The notes beneath the pieces are model-generated. The model saw only the letters and a list, made by a program, of their open reading frames with translations. It was not told the DNA's origin and searched no databases. 64,000 nt of DNA, from positions 186,001 to 250,000 of the forward strand of contig NZ_FMWX01000001.1 of the NCBI RefSeq assembly GCF_900103265.1, read 5' to 3'. The stretch is from Sphingomonas sp. NFR15 (lineage in GTDB: Bacteria; Pseudomonadota; Alphaproteobacteria; Sphingomonadales; Sphingomonadaceae). The position numbers and the translations under genes are program-made. This document shows positions 37,435-50,300 of this stretch, in pieces. Numbering within the stretch: the first letter of the stretch is position 1; each line of letters begins with the position of its first letter.

Positions 37435-38376
37435 TCACACCCGCACCGTCGCCAGCTTCGCCTCCCGCGCGGCGCGCAGCCGGGCGAAATCGTCCCCCGC
37501 ATGGTAGCTCGACCGGGTCAGGGGCGAGGATGCCACCAGCAGGAAGCCCTTCGCGCGCGCGATCGCGGCATACGCGTCGAACGCCTTGGGCGTGACGAAA
37601 TCCTGCACCTTGGCGTGGCGCGGCGTGGGCTGGAGATATTGGCCCATCGTGAGGAAATCGATGTCGGCGGAGCGCATGTCGTCCATCACCTGATGCACCT
37701 CGAGCCGCTCCTCGCCCAGCCCGAGCATCACGCCCGACTTGGTGAAGATCGACGGATCGTGCCGTTTGACGCTCTCCAGCAGCCGCAGTGACGCATAGTA
37801 GCGCGCGCCCGGCCGGATCGTCGGATAGAGCCGGGGCACGGTCTCGAGATTGTGGTTGTACACGTCGGGCCGCGCGGCAACGATCGACTCGATCGCCGCC
37901 TGCGCCTTGTTGCGGAAATCCGGCGTGAGGATCTCGATCGTCGTGCTGGGCGTCGTGCGGCGCAGCGCCTCGATCACCTTGACGAACTGCGACGCGCCAC
38001 CATCGGGCAGATCGTCACGATCGACCGATGTGATGACGATATGCTCGAGCCCGAGCTCGGCGGCGGCATCGGCGGTGTGCTGCGGCTCGAGCGCATCCAC
38101 GGCGCGCGGCATGCCGGTCTTGACGTTGCAGAACGCGCAGGCGCGGGTGCAGGTGTCGCCCAGGATCATCACCGTCGCGTGCTTCTTGGTCCAGCACTCG
38201 CCGATATTCGGGCAGGCCGCTTCCTCGCACACCGTCGCGAGATTGAGGCGGCGCATCAGCCCCTTGGTCTCGTTGAAGGCCGCGCCCATCGGCGCTTTCA
38301 CGCGAATCCAGTCGGGCTTGCGCTGGCGGCCCTCGGGTTGGGCGGCCGGGTGAGCGATCGGGGTGATTTCGTTCAT
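37435..38376 (-). CDS. lipA: Lipoyl synthase
   Basis: LipA is a radical-SAM enzyme that inserts two sulfurs into protein-bound octanoyl chains, making the lipoyl groups used by the pyruvate dehydrogenase encoded later in this window. The 313-residue protein has both clusters: the auxiliary C-x4-C-x5-C in [13 protein letters not shown] and the radical-SAM CxxxCxxC in [10 protein letters not shown]. It ends with the Arg-Ser-Ser-Tyr block [11 protein letters not shown]. The ATG at 38376 ([10 protein letters not shown]) is preferred over one 54 bases upstream, which adds a non-homologous stretch. Confidence 0.96.
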   Translation of the reverse strand: MNEITPIAHPAAQPEGRQRKPDWIRVKAPMGAAFNETKGLMRRLNLATVCEEAACPNIGECWTKKHATVMILGDTCTRACAFCNVKTGMPRAVDALEPQHTADAAAELGLEHIVITSVDRDDLPDGGASQFVKVIEALRRTTPSTTIEILTPDFRNKAQAAIESIVAARPDVYNHNLETVPRLYPTIRPGARYYASLRLLESVKRHDPSIFTKSGVMLGLGEERLEVHQVMDDMRSADIDFLTMGQYLQPTPRHAKVQDFVTPKAFDAYAAIARAKGFLLVASSPLTRSSYHAGDDFARLRAAREAKLATVRV

Positions 38377-38498
38377 CGCCCGCAAATAGCCATCCGCGCC
38401 GCTCACCACAACTGCCACGCCGATCATCACGGTTGCGCTTGTCGTATGCGGCGCTTTGCCTCTAGGAACCGCGTCATAGCGAAACGACGGAGAGCGAC

Positions 38499-39128
38499 AT
38501 GAGCGGATTCGAAAACCTCATCGAAGGCTATCGGCGCTTCCGCGTGGTCGATTGGACCCGTCAGCGCGACCGCTGGGCCGAATTGCGCGAAGGTCAGGCG
38601 CCGCGCGTGATGGTGATCGCCTGCTCCGACAGCCGCGTCGACCCGGCGCAGGTGTTCGACACGTCGCCGGGCGAGATCTTCGTGGTGCGCAACGTCGCCA
38701 ATCTGGTGCCGCCGTTCGAACGCGACGGATCGCGCCACGGCGTCTCCGCCGCGCTCGAATTCGCGGTCACGCAGCTCAATGTCACCGATATCGTCGTGAT
38801 GGGGCATGGCTCGTGCGGCGGCGTCAAAGCCTGCCTCACGCACGCCTTCGACGGCGCGGAACCCGGCGAAGGCGGCTTCATCGCCCATTGGGTCGATATG
38901 CTCGATACCGCGCGGGACCGGGTCGTCGCCGAACACGGCACCGGCGACGAGGCGATCCGCGCGCTCGAACTGGAGACGGTGCGGGTCAGCCTCGCCAACC
39001 TGCGCACCTTCCCGTTCATCCCGGAACGCGAGGCGGCTGGCACGTTGACGCTGCGCGGCGCCTATTTCGCGATCGCGGACGGCGTGCTGCATGTGATGGA
39101 TGACGACGGGGCGTTCGCGCCCGCCTGA
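38499..39128 (+). CDS. Beta-carbonic anhydrase
   Basis: The enzyme interconverts CO2 and bicarbonate. The 209-residue protein has the zinc ligands Cys42 (ACSDSRVD), His103 and Cys106 (MGHGSCGG), with the Asp44-Arg46 dyad of beta-class enzymes. It has no signal peptide, so it is cytosolic and probably supplies bicarbonate to carboxylases. Divergent from lipA, with about 120 bases between. Confidence 0.95.
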   Translation: MSGFENLIEGYRRFRVVDWTRQRDRWAELREGQAPRVMVIACSDSRVDPAQVFDTSPGEIFVVRNVANLVPPFERDGSRHGVSAALEFAVTQLNVTDIVVMGHGSCGGVKACLTHAFDGAEPGEGGFIAHWVDMLDTARDRVVAEHGTGDEAIRALELETVRVSLANLRTFPFIPEREAAGTLTLRGAYFAIADGVLHVMDDDGAFAPA

Positions 39129-39134
39129 ACTGCG

Positions 39135-40109
39135 TCAGGCGGGGTCGCCCGCCGGCGGCACGGTGATGTGCCGCGGCTTGCCGACGTCCTGCGCGATGGC
39201 GGGCGCGAGCGCCCCGCGATGCACCCGAACGCCGGCGACGCCGCTCTCGGCGACCGGCGCCACTGCCGGCGCGGCTGCCGCTGCGGGTGCCGCGTCTTCG
39301 GGTGTGCTGCGATGGATCGTCACGGAGCCGACCACCTGAATGCCGCCGTTGGCCGCGCTCGCGGGCGGCACGCTTGCTTCATCGGCGGCCGCGAGGATCG
39401 GGCTGGTGCGTGCCGGTAAGGTTTCGCTTCCCGAATAGGTCTGGCGGAAGGCGAGCGCATTCTCCATCGCGCCGCGCCAGCGATAGAAGATATGCGCGCC
39501 GACCGCGGCGACCTGCCTCATGCTGGTCGCCCACCAGGGCGAGACGTAATTGGCGTGGTAGAAGGTCGCCGAGCCGACCGGCGCATACACCAGCCCCGCC
39601 AAGGCCCCCGTCGCGACCGCGCGCGCCCGCGCCCAGGCGCTGGGCTCGATCGGATGGTTCATTGATCCGTCGCAGGTGAAACTGAACTGGCAGCCACTCG
39701 ATCGCGCAGATCCCTGATAGACGACCCCGCAGATGCTGTCGGGAAAGGCCGGATCGCGCACGCGGTTGAGCACGACCTGCGCGACCGCGCGCTCGCCCTC
39801 ATCCGATTCGGAGCGCGCCTCGTAATAAATGGCCGCGGTCAGGCAATCGATCGCGCGCGCGGCGTCATCGGGCGTGCGCGCGCGACCGAGGAAGGCGGGC
39901 GCGGCGTCGAAATCGGCCGCGTCCGCCGCCGCGGCTTCCCGCAGCGCGGTGCGTGCGAGGTCCCTCGGCACGTTCAGATCGAGTCGCTTGAGCAGATCGG
40001 GCGCGCGGACGATCGGCGGGATGTCCATCACCACCTGCATCGGCGGCGTGCGCGTGCAGGACGTCATCAACACCAGCGTCGGCAGCACGAGCAGCAAGAA
40101 TCTGAGCAT
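39135..40109 (-). CDS. SleB-type cell-wall hydrolase, lipoprotein
   Basis: The 324-residue protein has a lipoprotein signal (LLLVLPTLVLMTSC). A hydrolase_2/SleB domain follows, with DCLTAAIYYEARSESDEGERAVAQVVLNRV represented by AIYYEARSE and QVVLNRVRDP, then GCQFSFTCDG and ATFYHANYVSPWW. The Glu of YYEARSE is the presumed catalytic residue. The last 90 residues are low-complexity and rich in Pro/Ala. It probably cleaves peptidoglycan at the envelope. The ATG at 40109 is used; the frame opens upstream at a TTG without a signal-like start. Confidence 0.88.
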   Translation of the reverse strand: MLRFLLLVLPTLVLMTSCTRTPPMQVVMDIPPIVRAPDLLKRLDLNVPRDLARTALREAAAADAADFDAAPAFLGRARTPDDAARAIDCLTAAIYYEARSESDEGERAVAQVVLNRVRDPAFPDSICGVVYQGSARSSGCQFSFTCDGSMNHPIEPSAWARARAVATGALAGLVYAPVGSATFYHANYVSPWWATSMRQVAAVGAHIFYRWRGAMENALAFRQTYSGSETLPARTSPILAAADEASVPPASAANGGIQVVGSVTIHRSTPEDAAPAAAAAPAVAPVAESGVAGVRVHRGALAPAIAQDVGKPRHITVPPAGDPA

Positions 40110-40222
40110 GACGGTCCGACGCGGTGGCAACTCGCGCTCGGATAGCCGGCAAGCCTTAGCTTTGGATTAAGGACGCCGCCGCACCGCGCCGGCCCCTGCG
40201 CGATGCGGTGCGGCGGACCGGC

Positions 40223-42016
40223 CTATTTTGCGGCGGGGCCGTCCACCGTCCTGATGTGCAATTCCTTCAATTGCTTGGGGCTGGCGAAGTTCGGCGCGCC
40301 CATCATCAGGTCTTCGGCCTTCTGCGTCATCGGGAAGGTGATGACCTCGCGGATGTTGGGCTCATCGGCGAGCAGCATCACGATGCGATCAACGCCCGGC
40401 GCTGAGCCGCCGTGCGGCGGCGCGCCGCACTTGAACGCGTTGATCATACCCGCGAAGTTCGTGTCGACCTCGGCCTGCGTATAGCCGGCGATCTCGAACG
40501 CCTTGTACATGATCTCGGGCTTATGGTTCCGGATCGCGCCCGACGACAGCTCCACACCGTTACAGACGATGTCGTACTGATAGGCGAGGATATCGAGCGG
40601 GTCTTTGGTCTCCAGCGCTTCCATCTCGCCCTGCGGCATCGAGAAGGGATTGTGGCTGAAGTCGATCTTCTTGGCGTCTTCGTCATATTCGAACATCGGG
40701 AAATCGACGATCCAGCAGAATTCGAAACGCTTGTCGTCGATCAGCCCGAGCTGCTCGGCGACGCGGGTGCGCGCCAGACCGGCGAGCTTGGCGGCCTGCG
40801 CTTCCTTGCCGGCCGCGAAGAACAGTCCGTCGTCCGGTCCCAGGCCGAGCGCGTCGGCCATCGCGGTCATCTTCGCCTCGCCGTGGTTCTTGGCGATCGG
40901 ACCGCCCCATTCGCCGCCCTTGCGGGTCGCGTAGCCGAGGCCGGCGAAGCCTTCGCCCTGCGCCCAGCTATTCATGTCGTCGAAGAACTTGCGGCTCTTG
41001 TCGGCTGTACCCGGCGCCGGGATCGCGCGCACCACGTCGCCGCCCTCGACGATCGACGCGAACCGGCCGAAGCCCGAGCCGATGAACTGCTCGGACACGT
41101 CCGAGATCAGGATCGGGTTGCGCAGATCGGGCTTGTCGTTGCCGTACTTCAGCATCGATTCGCGGTACGGGATCCGCTTGAACGGCAGCGGCGACACGGT
41201 GCGGCCCTTGCCCTGCCAGTCGGCGAACTGTTCGAACACGCCGTGCAGCACCGGCTCGATCGCGGCGAACACGTCTTCCTGCGTGACGAAGCTCATCTCG
41301 AAATCGAGCTGGTAGAATTCGCCTGGGCTACGATCGGCGCGCGCATCCTCGTCGCGGAAGCACGGTGCGATCTGGAAATAGCGATCGAACCCCGCCACCA
41401 TCAGCAACTGCTTGAACATCTGCGGCGCCTGCGGCAGCGCGTAGAACTTGCCGGGATGCACGCGGCTCGGCACCAGATAGTCGCGCGCGCCCTCGGGGCT
41501 GCTCGCGGTCAGGATCGGCGTCTGGAACTCGGTGAAGCCCTGCCCGATCATCCGCTGGCGCAGCGAGGAGATCACCTGCGAGCGCAGCAGGATGTTGGCG
41601 TGGAGCCGCTCGCGGCGCAGATCGAGGAAGCGATAGCGCAGGCGGATATCCTCAGGATATTCATTCTCGCTCGCCACCGGCATCGGCAGGTCGTGCGCGG
41701 CCGATTGCACCACTGCGGAGGTGGCGCGCACCTCGATCGCGCCGGTCGGCAGGTTCGGGTTCACCGCCTCGCCGGCGCGCGCGACCACCGTGCCGGTGAT
41801 CGTCACCACGCTCTCGCTGCGCAGCCCCTCGATCACGTCGAACACCGGGCCGCTCACGTCGGTCACGATCTGGGTGATGCCGTAATGGTCGCGCAGATCG
41901 ACGAAGACGAGATCACCGTGGTCGCGCTTCTTGTGGACCCAGCCCGACAGGCGGACTTCCTGGCCGACCTGTTCGGCGTGGAGTTCGGCGCAAGTGTGCG
42001 TGCGATAGGCGTGCAT
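40223..42016 (-). CDS. aspS: Aspartyl-tRNA synthetase, probably non-discriminating (Asp/Asn)
   Basis: The 597-residue class II synthetase has an OB-fold anticodon domain ([21 protein letters not shown]). Class II motifs are [15 protein letters not shown] (motif 2) and [14 protein letters not shown] (motif 3), with the bacterial GAD insert between. In the anticodon domain the residue after RD is His (His33), the hallmark of non-discriminating AspRS; discriminating enzymes have Leu there. It would then also charge tRNA-Asn, which GatCAB amidates. Start ATG at 42016, 34 bases from the REP-like repeat upstream. Confidence 0.95.
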   Translation of the reverse strand: MHAYRTHTCAELHAEQVGQEVRLSGWVHKKRDHGDLVFVDLRDHYGITQIVTDVSGPVFDVIEGLRSESVVTITGTVVARAGEAVNPNLPTGAIEVRATSAVVQSAAHDLPMPVASENEYPEDIRLRYRFLDLRRERLHANILLRSQVISSLRQRMIGQGFTEFQTPILTASSPEGARDYLVPSRVHPGKFYALPQAPQMFKQLLMVAGFDRYFQIAPCFRDEDARADRSPGEFYQLDFEMSFVTQEDVFAAIEPVLHGVFEQFADWQGKGRTVSPLPFKRIPYRESMLKYGNDKPDLRNPILISDVSEQFIGSGFGRFASIVEGGDVVRAIPAPGTADKSRKFFDDMNSWAQGEGFAGLGYATRKGGEWGGPIAKNHGEAKMTAMADALGLGPDDGLFFAAGKEAQAAKLAGLARTRVAEQLGLIDDKRFEFCWIVDFPMFEYDEDAKKIDFSHNPFSMPQGEMEALETKDPLDILAYQYDIVCNGVELSSGAIRNHKPEIMYKAFEIAGYTQAEVDTNFAGMINAFKCGAPPHGGSAPGVDRIVMLLADEPNIREVITFPMTQKAEDLMMGAPNFASPKQLKELHIRTVDGPAAK

Positions 42017-42050
42017 GGTTCTCGTCTTTCAATCATCACCCGCCCCGATC

Positions 42051-42130
42051 GTCACCCCAGCGCACGCTGGGGTCTGCCGGGGAAAGGGCATGCGTTATCA
42101 CCGCGAGACCCCAGCGTGCGCTGGGGTGAC
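42051..42130. repeat. REP-like element, copy 2
   Basis: Perfect 25-base arms at 42051-42075 and 42106-42130 enclose a 30-base loop, exactly as in copy 1. The central tetraloop base differs (GCAC for GCAA) and the opposite arm has the matching change (GTGC), so pairing between the arms is kept. Its loop matches copy 1 best when reversed, so the two elements are in opposite orientation. It lies between the divergent aspS and rnd genes. Confidence 0.85.
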
Positions 42131-42205
42131 GGTATTGGATGATCCGCGCACCTCCCTTTCCGAACCGCCTTTGTCAAGGCGCGCATCCCTCGCTAAAGGG
42201 TGAAG

Positions 42206-43381
42206 ATGCATATCCATCCGCTCATTACCGACAGCGCCACGCTCGCCAATCTCTGCACGCGGCTCGCCGAAGCCGATTTCGTCTGCGTCGATACCGAGTT
42301 CATGCGCGAGAACACCTTCTGGCCCGAACTCTGCCTGATCCAGATCGCCGACGAGAACGAGGCGGCGGCGATCGATCCGATGGCGCCCGGCCTCGACATG
42401 ACCCCGCTCCTCGATCTGCTGGTCAACAACGAGGACGTGCTCAAGGTCTTCCACGCCGGCGGTCAGGATCTGGAGATCGTCTATAATCTCACCGGCAAGA
42501 CGCCCCACCCGCTGTTCGACACGCAGGTCGCGGCGATGGCGCTCGGCCAGGGCGAGCAGATCGGCTATTCGAACCTCGTCGATGCCTATCTCGGCATCAG
42601 CGTCGACAAGGGCGCGCGCTTTACCGACTGGAGCCGCCGCCCACTCGACGCACGCCAGATCGAATATGCGATCGGCGACGTGACCCATCTCGCCAAGATC
42701 TTCCCGAAGATGCTCGCCCGGCTGCGCAAGACCGGGCGCGGCGCGTGGCTCGATCAGGAAATGGAGCGGATCGGCGATCCCGCCAATTACGCCAACGATC
42801 CCGAAGAGGCGTGGCGCCGCATCCGCGTGCCGAGCCGCAAGGCTGATATCCTAGGCCGGCTAAAGGCGCTGGCGCGCTGGCGCGAACTGGAGGCGCAGGG
42901 CAAGAACCTGCCGCGCGGCCGGATCGTCAAGGACGAGACGCTCGCCGACATCGCCGGCCACCCGCCGCGCAAACAGGCCGATCTCGCCAAGGTGCGCGGC
43001 CTTTCGCCGACCTGGGCGACCAACGACATCGGCGGGCGGATGATGGCGGCGTTGGAAAACGCCCAACCGATGTCCCCCGAGGAGATGCCCGCGCGGGACG
43101 ACCGCAAGCCCGGACTCGGCAAGGACGGCGCGCTGGTGGCCGATCTGCTCAAGCTGCTGCTCAAGATCCGCTCGCGCGATATCGACGTGGCGGCGCGGCT
43201 GCTCGCGCGCGGCGATGATCTCGATGCGCTCGCGGCGGGTCAGCGCGAGGGGCTGCCGATCCTCGAAGGATGGCGCTTCGAACAGTTCGGGCGCGACGCG
43301 CTCGATCTGGTCGAGGGGCGGCTGGCGTTCGCGGTGGTCGGCGGCAAGCTGAAGATGACGCGCGCCGAAGCGGCGGAGTGA
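42206..43381 (+). CDS. rnd: Ribonuclease D
   Basis: RNase D trims 3' ends of tRNA precursors. The 391-residue protein has the DEDD exonuclease pattern: FVCVDTEFMREN, VFHAGGQDLEIVYNL, and the later YAIGDVTHLAKIFPKM. An HRDC domain follows in the C-terminal half (LKALARWRELEAQGKNLPRG). The ATG at 42206 stands five bases after AAAGGG; a GTG two codons earlier is possible. Confidence 0.94.
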   Translation: MHIHPLITDSATLANLCTRLAEADFVCVDTEFMRENTFWPELCLIQIADENEAAAIDPMAPGLDMTPLLDLLVNNEDVLKVFHAGGQDLEIVYNLTGKTPHPLFDTQVAAMALGQGEQIGYSNLVDAYLGISVDKGARFTDWSRRPLDARQIEYAIGDVTHLAKIFPKMLARLRKTGRGAWLDQEMERIGDPANYANDPEEAWRRIRVPSRKADILGRLKALARWRELEAQGKNLPRGRIVKDETLADIAGHPPRKQADLAKVRGLSPTWATNDIGGRMMAALENAQPMSPEEMPARDDRKPGLGKDGALVADLLKLLLKIRSRDIDVAARLLARGDDLDALAAGQREGLPILEGWRFEQFGRDALDLVEGRLAFAVVGGKLKMTRAEAAE

Positions 43382-43471
43382 GCGAAGGGCGGCGACGTTC
43401 GCCCCGGTCGCACGAACGTCGTCTCGCCAAAAAAGAGCAACGCTGAGCGCATCGCTCGCCTGCCCATACCC

Positions 43472-43549
43472 GTTCGTGCTGAGCGTGTCGAAGCACGTGC
43501 CCCAAACGCGGCATTGCCTTGCACGTGCTTCGACACGCTCAGCACGAGC
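43472..43549. repeat. Inverted repeat of a second REP family
   Basis: A 29-base arm (43472-43500) and its inverse (43521-43549) differ at one position and enclose a 20-base loop. The core GTGCTGAGCGTGTCGAAGCA recurs in slightly altered form at 63751-63777. It lies just past the 3' end of rnd and before the end of the converging TPR gene, where it might also act as a terminator. Confidence 0.78.
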
Positions 43550-43594
43550 GGCGAAAAAAGCGGCCCCGGCCTACGCCGGAGCCGCCGTCGTTGT

Positions 43595-44905
43595 TTACGC
43601 GGCCACCGGCGGCGACGCGATCCAGGTGATCCACAGCTTGGCGATGTCCGCGTTCGGCGAGGTCGTCACCTTGGCGAGCGTGGCGCGCGCGCCTTCCTTG
43701 TCGCCACCGAGCGCCTGCGCGATGCCGAGGTGGAGGTTGAGCCGGTCGTTATCGGCAACCCCCTTGGTCGCGGCGAGCTTGTACAGTTCGGCGGCCTTCG
43801 CGTAGTTGCGCTCGCCGAGGTACGCGTCACCCGCCTGAGAGGCGAGATCGCCCTTCGGCGCGGCGGCCGCAGCCTTTTCCTGCGCGGCGAGCGGCTTGTC
43901 CGACGCGATCGATTCGCTGGCCTGCTTGGCCATGTCGGTCGCGGTGGCGTTGCCGGCCGGGATCACCTTGGTGTCGAAACCTTCTTTGATGACCGCCTTG
44001 GCTTCGGTCGGCAGGCCGGTCTTGTTCGCGGCATCGGCGTAATCGATATATTCCTTCGCGCCGGCGAGCGAGTTGGTGACGCGCATCAGGCGGTACAGAT
44101 CGATCCGATTGCGATCGGTCAGCTTCGCAGCACCCGGGCCAGAGAACCCGAAGGTATAGATGGCGGTGCGCCAATTCTCCTTGGTGCCGTAATTCGACAG
44201 CCACGCCTGGGTCCAGGTGTTGGTCTGCTCGGGCAGGTTCGCCTTGATCGCGTGCGACACGGCGTATTTGTACCAGGCTTCGGGCGCCTTGCGGCCAGCG
44301 GCCTGCTCGGCCTTCACCGCGGTATCGAGCTCGGCGACGCCGCCCGCCACGTCACCCGCTTCGACCTTCGCGCGCGCGAGGTTGAGCGGCAGATCGGCGT
44401 TCTGGTAGCCGAGATCACGGGCGCTCGCCATGAACTGGGCCGCCTTGGCATAGTCCTTCTGGTTGTAGGCGATGTTGCCGCGGATATAGGTGTACTGCGC
44501 CTTCTCGGCCTTGGGCGTGATCGGGTTGGCGATCAGCGTCTCGAGCGGCTGCGCCAGCACGACGTCGTTGCGCTGCGCCTCGGGCAGAGCGTTCATCTCG
44601 CCGCTCGCCACCTGGAGGCGGAACTTGGCGATGATGTAGCTGTCGGTCGCGTTCTTCGCGAGGCCGTCCGCCTCGGTCAGCTTCGTCTTCGCGGTCGCAT
44701 AGTCGGGCGGGGTCGCGGCGAGCGCGGTCTGGATCGCGCTGAGCGCGGGACGCGCCTCGTTCGACAGGTTCTTGGGGTTGAAGCCTTCGGCGGGCGCCGC
44801 CTCGGCCGCCTTTTCCTTCTTCGCGTTCGCCGGCAGCGCGATCACGGTGCCACCCAGGCCGAGCATCAGCGCCCCGGCAATCGCAATCCTCGAAACACCC
44901 TGCAT
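43595..44905 (-). CDS. Periplasmic TPR-repeat protein of unknown function
   Basis: The 436-residue protein has a signal peptide (IAIAGALMLGLGGTVIALPANA). Repeated helical pairs with TPR spacing follow (for example QYTYIRGNIAYNQKDYAKAA and AGDAYLGERNYAKAAELYKL). Such proteins form scaffolds. I recognise no specific partner. The ATG at 44905 is chosen because GGGAGA lies eight bases before it. Single gene, converging with rnd. Confidence 0.82.
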   Translation of the reverse strand: MQGVSRIAIAGALMLGLGGTVIALPANAKKEKAAEAAPAEGFNPKNLSNEARPALSAIQTALAATPPDYATAKTKLTEADGLAKNATDSYIIAKFRLQVASGEMNALPEAQRNDVVLAQPLETLIANPITPKAEKAQYTYIRGNIAYNQKDYAKAAQFMASARDLGYQNADLPLNLARAKVEAGDVAGGVAELDTAVKAEQAAGRKAPEAWYKYAVSHAIKANLPEQTNTWTQAWLSNYGTKENWRTAIYTFGFSGPGAAKLTDRNRIDLYRLMRVTNSLAGAKEYIDYADAANKTGLPTEAKAVIKEGFDTKVIPAGNATATDMAKQASESIASDKPLAAQEKAAAAAPKGDLASQAGDAYLGERNYAKAAELYKLAATKGVADNDRLNLHLGIAQALGGDKEGARATLAKVTTSPNADIAKLWITWIASPPVAA

Positions 44906-45080
44906 CTTGAAAGTCTCCCAAAGTCGGCGCTGGCCGAACACCGCGCCGCTCTACCGATCCGTCTCGCCGCGTTCAAGCGACGCCGCGTGCGCCGGCTTCT
45001 GGCCGGCGCGGGGTGAACAACGGTTGAACCCGCGCCCGGCTCCCTTTGACGCTTCGGCGCATGGCCGCTACCCGCGCCGA

Positions 45081-45833
45081 ATGATCGCCCTGCTCTCGCC
45101 CGCCAAGACGCTCGATTACGAGCGGCCACTTCCCGCCGTCACGCCGACCACGCCGCGCTTCGCGGACGAGGCCGATACCCTCGCCGCTGCCGCATCGCGG
45201 CTGAGCCAGAAAAAGCTGAGCGAATTGATGCACATCTCGCCCAAGCTCGCCAAGCTCAACGCCGATCGGTTCGCGGGCTTCGCCGACGGCCCCGAGCGGC
45301 CGGCGCTGTTCGCGTTCGCGGGCGACGTCTATACGGGGTTCGAGGCGCCGACGCTCGACGAACCGGCGGTCGCATTCGCGCAGGACCATGTCCGCATCCT
45401 GTCGGGGCTGTACGGGCTGCTTCGCCCGCTCGACGCGATGCGGCCCTATCGGCTCGAAATGGGCACACGCTGGGCACCGCGCCGCAAGAGCCTGACCGAC
45501 TGGTGGGGCGACCGGATCGCCGCTGTGCTGCGCGACGATATCGCCGAGGAGGGATCGGGCGTCGTCCTCAACCTCGCCAGCCAGGAATATTTCGCCGCGG
45601 TGGCCGGGCGATTGAAGGGCTTGCGCGTGATCGACGTCGATTTCCGCGAGCCCGGCCCCGACGGCCCGCGCTTCGTCAGCTTCAACGCCAAGCGCGCGCG
45701 CGGCATGATGGCGCGCTGGCTGTGCGAACACCGCATCACCGACGTCGAGGCGATGCAGGGATTCGACAGCGACGGCTATCGCTTCGATCCGCACGAAAGC
45801 GAGGCGGACCGCTGGCGGTTCACGCGCGCATGA
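45081..45833 (+). CDS. yaaA: YaaA-family peroxide stress protein
   Basis: YaaA limits intracellular iron and DNA damage during hydrogen peroxide stress in E. coli. The 250-residue protein has the family start MIALLSPAKTLDYE and the conserved LSGLYGLLRPLD, YRLEMGTRW, NLASQEYF and the ending GFDSDGYRFDP. The frame opens 300 bases upstream, but homology begins at the ATG at 45081. It overlaps the next gene by four bases. Confidence 0.94.
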   Translation: MIALLSPAKTLDYERPLPAVTPTTPRFADEADTLAAAASRLSQKKLSELMHISPKLAKLNADRFAGFADGPERPALFAFAGDVYTGFEAPTLDEPAVAFAQDHVRILSGLYGLLRPLDAMRPYRLEMGTRWAPRRKSLTDWWGDRIAAVLRDDIAEEGSGVVLNLASQEYFAAVAGRLKGLRVIDVDFREPGPDGPRFVSFNAKRARGMMARWLCEHRITDVEAMQGFDSDGYRFDPHESEADRWRFTRA

Positions 45834-46525
45834 GCAGCGCGGTCGTCATCGGCGCTTCGGGCGGAATCGGCGCGGCGTTCGTGCGGGCGCTGAAGGAAGA
45901 GGGCACGTTCGACACGGTCCACGCCTTCGCGCGCGGTTTCGCCGGATCGGGCCGTATCGATCTGGAGGACGAGGCGAGCATCGCCGCCGCCGCCGCGATC
46001 GTGGCCAAGGGCGCGGCGCCGACGCTGATCCTCGTCGCGACCGGCCTGCTGCACGCGGGCGAGCGCGGGCCCGAGAAGGCGATCGGCGAACTCGATCCGG
46101 CCTGGCTCGCGCGCAACTTCGCGGTCAACGCGATCGGGCCGGCGATCGTCGCCAAGCACTTCCTGCCGCTGATGCCGCGCGATGGCCGCTGCGTGTTCGG
46201 CGTACTGTCGGCGCGGGTCGGCAGCATCGCCGATAATCGCCTTGGCGGCTGGTATGGATATCGCGCGTCGAAGGCGGCGCTCAACATGCTGGTGCGCACG
46301 CTCGCGATCGAGGAAAAGCGCCGCAACGGCCGCTCGATCGTGGTGGCGCTGCATCCGGGCACGGTCGACACGGCACTGTCTCGACCGTTTCAGGGAAACG
46401 TCGCGCCTGGGCAATTGTTCGATGCCGACCGCGCCGCGTTGCAGCTCCTCGATGTGATCGACGGGCTCAAGGCGCCCGATTCGGGCAAGCTGTTCGCTTG
46501 GGACGGCGCCGAAGTCGCTCCGTGA
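45830..46525 (+). CDS. Short-chain dehydrogenase/reductase, C-factor-like
   Basis: The 231-residue protein has the Rossmann motif VIGASGGIGAAF, an NFAVNAIGP block and the catalytic YRASK (Tyr and Lys) preceded by Ser in LSARVGSI. The cofactor-binding motif fits NAD(P). C-factor-like reductases have this short form. Substrate unknown. It is translationally coupled to yaaA (ATGA). Confidence 0.88.
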   Translation: MSSAVVIGASGGIGAAFVRALKEEGTFDTVHAFARGFAGSGRIDLEDEASIAAAAAIVAKGAAPTLILVATGLLHAGERGPEKAIGELDPAWLARNFAVNAIGPAIVAKHFLPLMPRDGRCVFGVLSARVGSIADNRLGGWYGYRASKAALNMLVRTLAIEEKRRNGRSIVVALHPGTVDTALSRPFQGNVAPGQLFDADRAALQLLDVIDGLKAPDSGKLFAWDGAEVAP

Positions 46526-46563
46526 CAGAGATGTCATGCGCGCTTCATTGTGGCTTGTGAAAA

Positions 46564-46593
46564 TTGGGTCCAGACCGGCCCCCGACGTATATC
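46564..46593 (+). promoter_or_regulatory. Probable promoter of the small Lys-rich gene
   Basis: TTGGGT (46564-46569), an 18-base spacer and TATATC (46588-46593) precede the ATG at 46618. The start would be near 46600, leaving a short leader that contains the AGGAG ribosome site. Confidence 0.45.
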
Positions 46594-46617
46594 GCGTCCT
46601 GTCACGTTAGGAGAGCC

Positions 46618-46860
46618 ATGATGAAGCCATTGATGCCGCTGTTCGCTGTTGCCGCGCTGATCGGCACGCAAGCCGCGCTGGCCGCGACGCCCGCCGCCAA
46701 GGCCACTCCCGCGCCCGCCGCCACGCCCGTGGCCAAGGCCAAGGTCACGAAGACCAAGGTGGCCGCCGGCCGCATGGTCACGACCAAGACCGCCACCGGC
46801 AAGACCATCACCTACAATTGCTCCAAGGCCGGCAACGCCAACAAGAAGGCCTGCAAATAA
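46618..46860 (+). CDS. Small secreted Lys/Ala/Pro-rich protein (80 aa)
   Basis: The protein has a signal peptide (PLFAVAALIGTQAALAA). A low-complexity AATPAAKATPAPAATPVAKA region follows, then a basic end with two cysteines (YNCSKAGNANKKACK) that could form a disulfide. A strong AGGAG stands before paired ATG codons at 46618 and 46621. No family function is known to me. Its basic, secreted nature would fit binding to an acidic surface polymer, but that is only a guess. Confidence 0.72.
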   Translation: MMKPLMPLFAVAALIGTQAALAATPAAKATPAPAATPVAKAKVTKTKVAAGRMVTTKTATGKTITYNCSKAGNANKKACK

Positions 46861-47024
46861 GCCAAGCCAGACCGCCTTCCCTGTGCACCCGCGCGAGCGG
46901 GGGTCCAGGCCCAAGCGCTGATCGACCGGACGGGCCTCGCGCGGGCGTGTGCGCGTGACATGGGTGGCGCGCTCGGCTAGAACCGCCGTCACCCAAACGA
47001 AACAAACCCGAAAGACCTGACGCT

Positions 47025-49786
<2,762 letters not shown>

Positions 49787-49790
<4 letters not shown>

Positions 49791-50140
49791 GCGAGCGTCC
49801 CACCACCGCCTACAAGGTGCTGACGGCTGAGCAGATGGCGACGCTCGAACACGGTAGCTTCGCCGGCGCGCCGATCGATCTGGCCGACGGCTATATCCAC
49901 CTCTCCACCGCCGCGCAGTTGACCGAAACGGTCGACAAGCATTTCGCCGGGCAGAGCGATCTGCACGTCGCGGCGGTGGACCTCGACGCGCTCGGAGACG
50001 CGGTGAAGTGGGAGGAGTCGCGCGGCGGCCAGCTCTTCCCGCACCTCTACGGCGGCCCGCTGCTGCTCGAAACGGTGGTCGCTAACGGCCCGCTGACACG
50101 GAACGAAGACGGTGGCGTCGCGCTGCCGGTGGCGGGGTAA
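49787..50140 (+). CDS. DUF952 protein
   Basis: The 117-residue protein has the DUF952 pattern: AYKVLTAEQMATLEHGSFAG, DLADGYIHLSTAAQL, and WEESRGGQLFPHLYGG near the end. The function of the family is unknown, though the fold resembles ADP-ribosyl-transfer proteins. It is coupled to gyrA through ATGA. Confidence 0.9.
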
Positions 50141-50175
50141 TAGGTCAGCTCAGCCCATCGCCCCACCGCCTCAAC

Positions 50176-50261
50176 GTCACTACAGCTCAAGCTGGAGCCT
50201 CTCGCCCCGTGGGCGTTCGCTCCGAGCCTCGCAGGGAGATGCCAGCTTGCGCTGGCATGAC
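50176..50261. repeat. REP-like element, degenerate copy 3
   Basis: Left arm 50176-50200 matches copy 1 in 20 of 25 positions, and right arm 50237-50261 matches in 21 of 25. The 36-base loop is longer and the arms no longer pair perfectly. The right arm keeps a clean GCCAGC/GCTGGC hairpin. It lies just upstream of the GbsR-type gene promoter. Confidence 0.68.
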
Positions 50262-50271
50262 GACGCTCGAC

Positions 50272-50300
50272 TTGCCAACGTAGCCCGCGCCTGTTATTTC
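50272..50300 (+). promoter_or_regulatory. Promoter of the GbsR/MarR-type gene
   Basis: TTGCCA (50272-50277), a 17-base spacer and TATTTC (50295-50300) are present. The inverted repeat at 50296-50315 overlaps the -10 and the predicted start near 50307, fitting autorepression. Confidence 0.6.

Noticed and set aside
46888..46945. 10-bp inverted repeat CCCGCGCGAG/CTCGCGCGGG after the small Lys-rich gene
   Set aside because: The 38-base loop and high GC background make chance likely. No T-run and no second copy seen.
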